From CAILUG01 sp038125665 (lineage in GTDB: Bacteria; Pseudomonadota; Gammaproteobacteria; Pseudomonadales; Pseudohongiellaceae), in the NCBI GenBank assembly GCA_038125665.1, contig JAYPEI010000002.1, forward strand, positions 124,001-188,000: a DNA stretch of 64,000 bases. The letters are read 5' to 3'. Both the position numbers and the translations under genes were made by a program. Shown here in pieces: positions 61,360 through 64,000 of the stretch (positions are counted from its first letter, which is position 1; the number at the start of each line of letters is the position of its first letter). The notes under the pieces are model-generated. The model searched no databases. It saw only the letters and a list, made by a program, of their open reading frames with translations, and was not told where the DNA came from.

Positions 61360-62694
61360 CTACCATGAAACAAGTCCTTGGAGAAACAAGTATCGAGTGT
61401 CTGCAGGGTCTTTAACGCCAGGAGCAGTTTGCAAGTAAAGGCTCTTTTGTAAGAGGACTAATCCAGCTTCCAAACTGAGTTTCTCAGTCATTTTGTAATT
61501 AAATCGCCCCTCGAACATAGTTCCTAGTTCATTTCCGCTGGCGCCACTGAGGTCTTGTAAATCTGCATGTGCAGATAAATCTGTGGCCTGATCAGTGATG
61601 AGTTGACGCAGAAAAAATTGGAGATGCAGTTTTTTTGTGGGGGAGTAGGTGAATTTAAGCGCGGGTGATTTTAAATTTGCTCTTTTTATACCACCGATGA
61701 GGCCCACCGCCCCAAAATCCAATCTAGGTAGGCCATAAAGTTGATTGAAGCGTTCATTTTCAGCAGAGCCTATTTTATCTCCGCTGACATAGTCGTAAAG
61801 AAGGAAAATCCTTGGTGATCCTGGAGAACTAAGCATATACCCTATTTCTGTATGAATAAGGTGCCCCTTAGCGATATCTTGCTGCAGATGTCCAAATTGC
61901 TGCATTAATTCGAGATTGAATTCAGCTTTACCTAAGTTGCTTGGTCCAAAGTTGAACTGCTTAAGATTATAGCCAATAGTATGAAGTGGACCCTTGGCGG
62001 CAGGCGTTGAGTATCCAAAGTAGAAGAACTCTTGATTAAGATTTCCAGAAAATTCGCTATGAATCCCCCAGATTTCATTTTTTCCAGTTTTGTCTAATCC
62101 CTGCTTGTGGTCTGCTAGTTCGCTGAAAGAGTTTGGAAGACGCAACACAGGGCGAAGGTACATAGCTTGTATTTGCATAGAATGCCAGTTGAGCTTTGTC
62201 TGGATTCCATCAAAAGAGTTAACTGTATTCCGAAACACCTGCCTTCCAATTAATCGCCGTGAACCGACATCAAGGGTCATCCTACCCAATTGCAAGGAGA
62301 ATAATTCCCCATGTCGCCAACCTAACCAAACTTGAATTGGCTCTAAGACATTGACATCATCATTGCCAAGAGGGGTTGCTGGCTCTATGTGAAAAGCTCT
62401 GGCATCCCTTAACTCCAGCATACCATTGAAGTTCGATTTTCGAATCGAAAAGCCAACATCCGCCATCGTTGAGTACAAGGATAATTGACCAGCCGCATTG
62501 GCTTGGTAGGGGTGCTGGACAATCTCATTGCGAAAACGCAAGCTACCAAAGGAAGCTATGCTGCTGTCATCAGCAAGCACAAAGGGACTTTGACACAGAA
62601 TTAGAAAAAAAACGAAACTGCAGGCAAATGACAAATTTAACCTATTGTGTGTTTCTAAGCACAGAGTAATCACAAAGGGCTTTACAAGGAACAT
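61360..62694 (-). CDS. Outer-membrane channel, alginate-export-like family
   Basis: A 444-residue beta-barrel protein with a leader containing hydrophobic LSFACSFVFFLILCQSPFVLA. The mature protein has alternating polar/aromatic strands, SSIASFGSLRFRNEI, LQLGRMTLDVGSRRLIGRQVFRNTVNSFDGIQT and a C-terminal aromatic residue (FLQGLVSW). The 'GRQ...RNT.NSFDG' pattern is that of the Alginate_exp (PF13372) family, seen from memory. ATG 62694 is preferred over 62754, which would overlap modA. The substrate is unknown; nothing links it to alginate specifically. It is divergent from modA. Confidence 0.8.
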   Translation of the reverse strand: MFLVKPFVITLCLETHNRLNLSFACSFVFFLILCQSPFVLADDSSIASFGSLRFRNEIVQHPYQANAAGQLSLYSTMADVGFSIRKSNFNGMLELRDARAFHIEPATPLGNDDVNVLEPIQVWLGWRHGELFSLQLGRMTLDVGSRRLIGRQVFRNTVNSFDGIQTKLNWHSMQIQAMYLRPVLRLPNSFSELADHKQGLDKTGKNEIWGIHSEFSGNLNQEFFYFGYSTPAAKGPLHTIGYNLKQFNFGPSNLGKAEFNLELMQQFGHLQQDIAKGHLIHTEIGYMLSSPGSPRIFLLYDYVSGDKIGSAENERFNQLYGLPRLDFGAVGLIGGIKRANLKSPALKFTYSPTKKLHLQFFLRQLITDQATDLSAHADLQDLSGASGNELGTMFEGRFNYKMTEKLSLEAGLVLLQKSLYLQTAPGVKDPADTRYLFLQGLVSW

Positions 62695-62717
62695 GACAAG
62701 GAATAGTGTGTGGGGCG

Positions 62718-63485
62718 ATGCGAAAATATAATCATAAAGTGGGTCAGCTATCAATTATTTTAGCCGCTACATTATTACAAAGTCTTATTCTATTAGCTCC
62801 TTTAACTGTAGTTCATGCATCAACAGTAACCGTAGCTGTTGCATCAAACTATGCTCGGCCTTTGCAACAAATTGCCGAGCGTTTTACTCAACACACTGGT
62901 CATAATGTCCGCCTTAGTAGTGGTTCATCTGGTCAGCTGGCTACCCAAATCCAAAATGGTGCCCCATTTGATATATTTCTTTCAGCCGATCAGGCTTTAC
63001 CAGAAAAATTAGAAGCTCTTGGTCTTACTGTTAAGGGCTCTCGCTTTACTTACGCTCATGGTAGATTAGTGTTGTGGTCATTATCTATAGAAGACCCCCT
63101 CATGGCTTTAAAAAATGGGCAGTTCACACGATTAGCCTTGGCTAATCCTGAGTTGGCACCTTACGGCAAAGCTGCAGCAGAGGTGTTAGAGGCTCTCGGT
63201 TTGTCAGCCTCTGACTCTTGGGTGTTTGGTGAAAATATTTCACAAACCTATCAGTTTGTTGCTACAGCTAATGCGTCATTGGGCTTTATAGCTCACTCTC
63301 AATGGAAGAGCACAGCCCTAGCAAAAAAGGGGTATCGCTGGGAAATCCCAGAAAATTTGCATACACCAATCCTACAAGATGCGGTACTCTTGAAGAGAGG
63401 CGCTAACTCTTTAGCTGCAAGACAGCTTATGGAATTTCTTAATAGTCAAGAAGCTCAACAATTAAATGCTAGTTTAGGTTACTAG
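62718..63485 (+). CDS. modA: Molybdate ABC transporter substrate-binding protein ModA
   Basis: A 255-residue periplasmic protein with a signal peptide (LSIILAATLLQSLILLAPLTVVHA). The mature start STVTVAVASNYARPLQQIAERFTQHTGHNVRLSSGSSGQLATQIQNGAPFDIFLSADQALPEKL is the standard ModA pattern, with the oxyanion-binding serine in SSGQL. modB and modC are not downstream; the gene stands alone in the window. ATG 62718 is used rather than GTG 62706. It fits the neighbouring molybdoenzyme genes. Confidence 0.93.
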   Translation: MRKYNHKVGQLSIILAATLLQSLILLAPLTVVHASTVTVAVASNYARPLQQIAERFTQHTGHNVRLSSGSSGQLATQIQNGAPFDIFLSADQALPEKLEALGLTVKGSRFTYAHGRLVLWSLSIEDPLMALKNGQFTRLALANPELAPYGKAAAEVLEALGLSASDSWVFGENISQTYQFVATANASLGFIAHSQWKSTALAKKGYRWEIPENLHTPILQDAVLLKRGANSLAARQLMEFLNSQEAQQLNASLGY

Positions 63486-63601
63486 GAAGGAATTAATTTC
63501 ATCTCTATGCTTGATCTATGCAAAAGCTGTGAAAGTGCACAAAATTCCTCTCAGAGTTAAAGATAAAAAGAATCACTCTACAGTCACTTAAAAGGTCGAT
63601 T

Positions 63602-64000
63602 ATGACTCTTCTTACTTTTTTATTTTTTACTGGCTTAGTGGCAGTTGTCACTTGGCGGATTACTCACAAAGATGATCATCACTCGAGCACGGGTTACTTT
63701 CTAGCTGGACGTTCATTAACTTGGCCTTTCATAGCCGGGTCTTTGTTATTAACAAACCTCTCAACAGAGCAGATGGTAGGCTTAAATGGATCGGCTTACA
63801 AAGATGGACTTCTTGTTATGGCTTGGGAGGTTGTTGCGGTAGTTGCTCTTGTGACAGCAGCATTATTCTTTCTACCAAAATTTCTGCGCAGTGGTATATC
63901 AACAGTACCAGAGTTGCTGGAGCTTAGGTTTGATGCCCAGACCAGGGCATTTTGTTCGATACTGTTTTTAGTAGCTTACGCAGTGATTTTATTACCTATC
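63602..64000 (+). CDS. Sodium:solute symporter, N-terminal part (runs off window)
   Basis: An open frame of 133 codons starting at ATG 63602 and continuing past the window end. The sequence has TM1 (LLTFLFFTGLVAVVTW), then GYFLAGRSLTWPFIAGSLLLTNLSTEQMVGLNGSAYKDGLLVMAWE, the sodium-site TM1/TM2 region of the SSS family, closest to the vSGLT/sugar subgroup by the STEQMVGLNG pattern. It is the second SSS transporter of the window and is not similar to the first beyond the fold. The specific substrate is unknown. Confidence 0.9.
   Translation, partial: MTLLTFLFFTGLVAVVTWRITHKDDHHSSTGYFLAGRSLTWPFIAGSLLLTNLSTEQMVGLNGSAYKDGLLVMAWEVVAVVALVTAALFFLPKFLRSGISTVPELLELRFDAQTRAFCSILFLVAYAVILLPI

Noticed and set aside
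1..64000. Mobile elements, prophage, CRISPR, defence genes, tRNA or rRNA
   Set aside because: No transposase, integrase, terminal inverted repeats, spacer-repeat pattern or tRNA-like cloverleaf with a GTTCRA loop was seen on reading both strands; synteny of housekeeping blocks argues against insertion.

Overview
The window is a stretch of bacterial chromosome, almost certainly from a Gammaproteobacterium. The evidence is gene order: nrdR-ribD-ribE-ribBA-ribH-nusB-thiL-pgpA, tkt-epd-pgk-fba, and ygfB-pepP-ubiH divergent from zapA with 6S RNA (ssrS) and the 5-formyl-THF cyclo-ligase gene behind it. By eye the DNA is moderately AT-rich. The mix of sodium:solute symporters, TonB-independent porins, a LigM-type aryl O-demethylase, a Mo-hydroxylase and a periplasmic catalase-peroxidase suggests a free-living aerobic, probably aquatic heterotroph; the genus cannot be named from this sequence alone. 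I see no insertion sequence, prophage, integron, CRISPR array, rRNA or tRNA.

Layout. 1-2.0 kb: a truncated secreted protein and a DUF3604 protein. 2.2-9.7 kb: glyA, nrdR and a riboflavin/nusB/thiL/pgpA run on the + strand. 9.7-12.8 kb: an aldehyde dehydrogenase and a strongly codon-biased LigM homologue, each closed by a clear intrinsic terminator. 12.9-17.4 kb: a translationally coupled GNAT/PIG-L pair, a MarR regulator divergent from a sodium symporter with an operator-like palindrome between them, and a lipoprotein. 17.4-20.0 kb (- strand): metK-ahcY. 20.2-25.6 kb: tkt-epd-pgk-fba, convergent with rpiA. 26.6-32.1 kb: fthC, 6S RNA, zapA and a small coiled-coil gene on the - strand; ygfB-pepP-ubiH on the + strand.

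32.2-43.7 kb is a phosphate region: an OprP/O-type porin, hslO, a DEAD-box helicase, phoB-phoR and pstSCAB-phoU. The promoters of the porin, phoB and pstS share an 11-bp direct repeat of TTAAC type that looks like this organism's Pho box. 43.7-50.3 kb is a five-gene periplasmic cluster (imelysin, DUF1111 di-haem protein, imelysin, DUF1513, di-haem peroxidase) with a good Fur-box match inside it; this is the best candidate for an incompletely described system. 50.3-54.9 kb (- strand): MarC, a DUF885 lipoprotein, a short-chain dehydrogenase and a secreted alpha/beta hydrolase. 55.0-57.5 kb: a secreted KatG behind a correctly spaced four-tetramer OxyR site. 57.6-64 kb: a 2-oxoglutarate oxygenase with a glycosyltransferase-like tail, an IorAB-type Mo-hydroxylase, an outer-membrane channel, ModA, and the start of another sodium symporter cut off by the window edge.

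Together the genes cover central carbon metabolism, cofactor synthesis (flavin, thiamine, ubiquinone, folate C1), the S-adenosylmethionine cycle, phosphate and iron responses, oxidative stress and use of small organic substrates. LigM hands a methyl group to tetrahydrofolate, so GlyA, FthC, MetK and AhcY in the same window may serve the same C1 pool, but they are not in one operon. Two genes (epd and the SDR) appear to use non-standard start codons placed behind strong ribosome binding sites.
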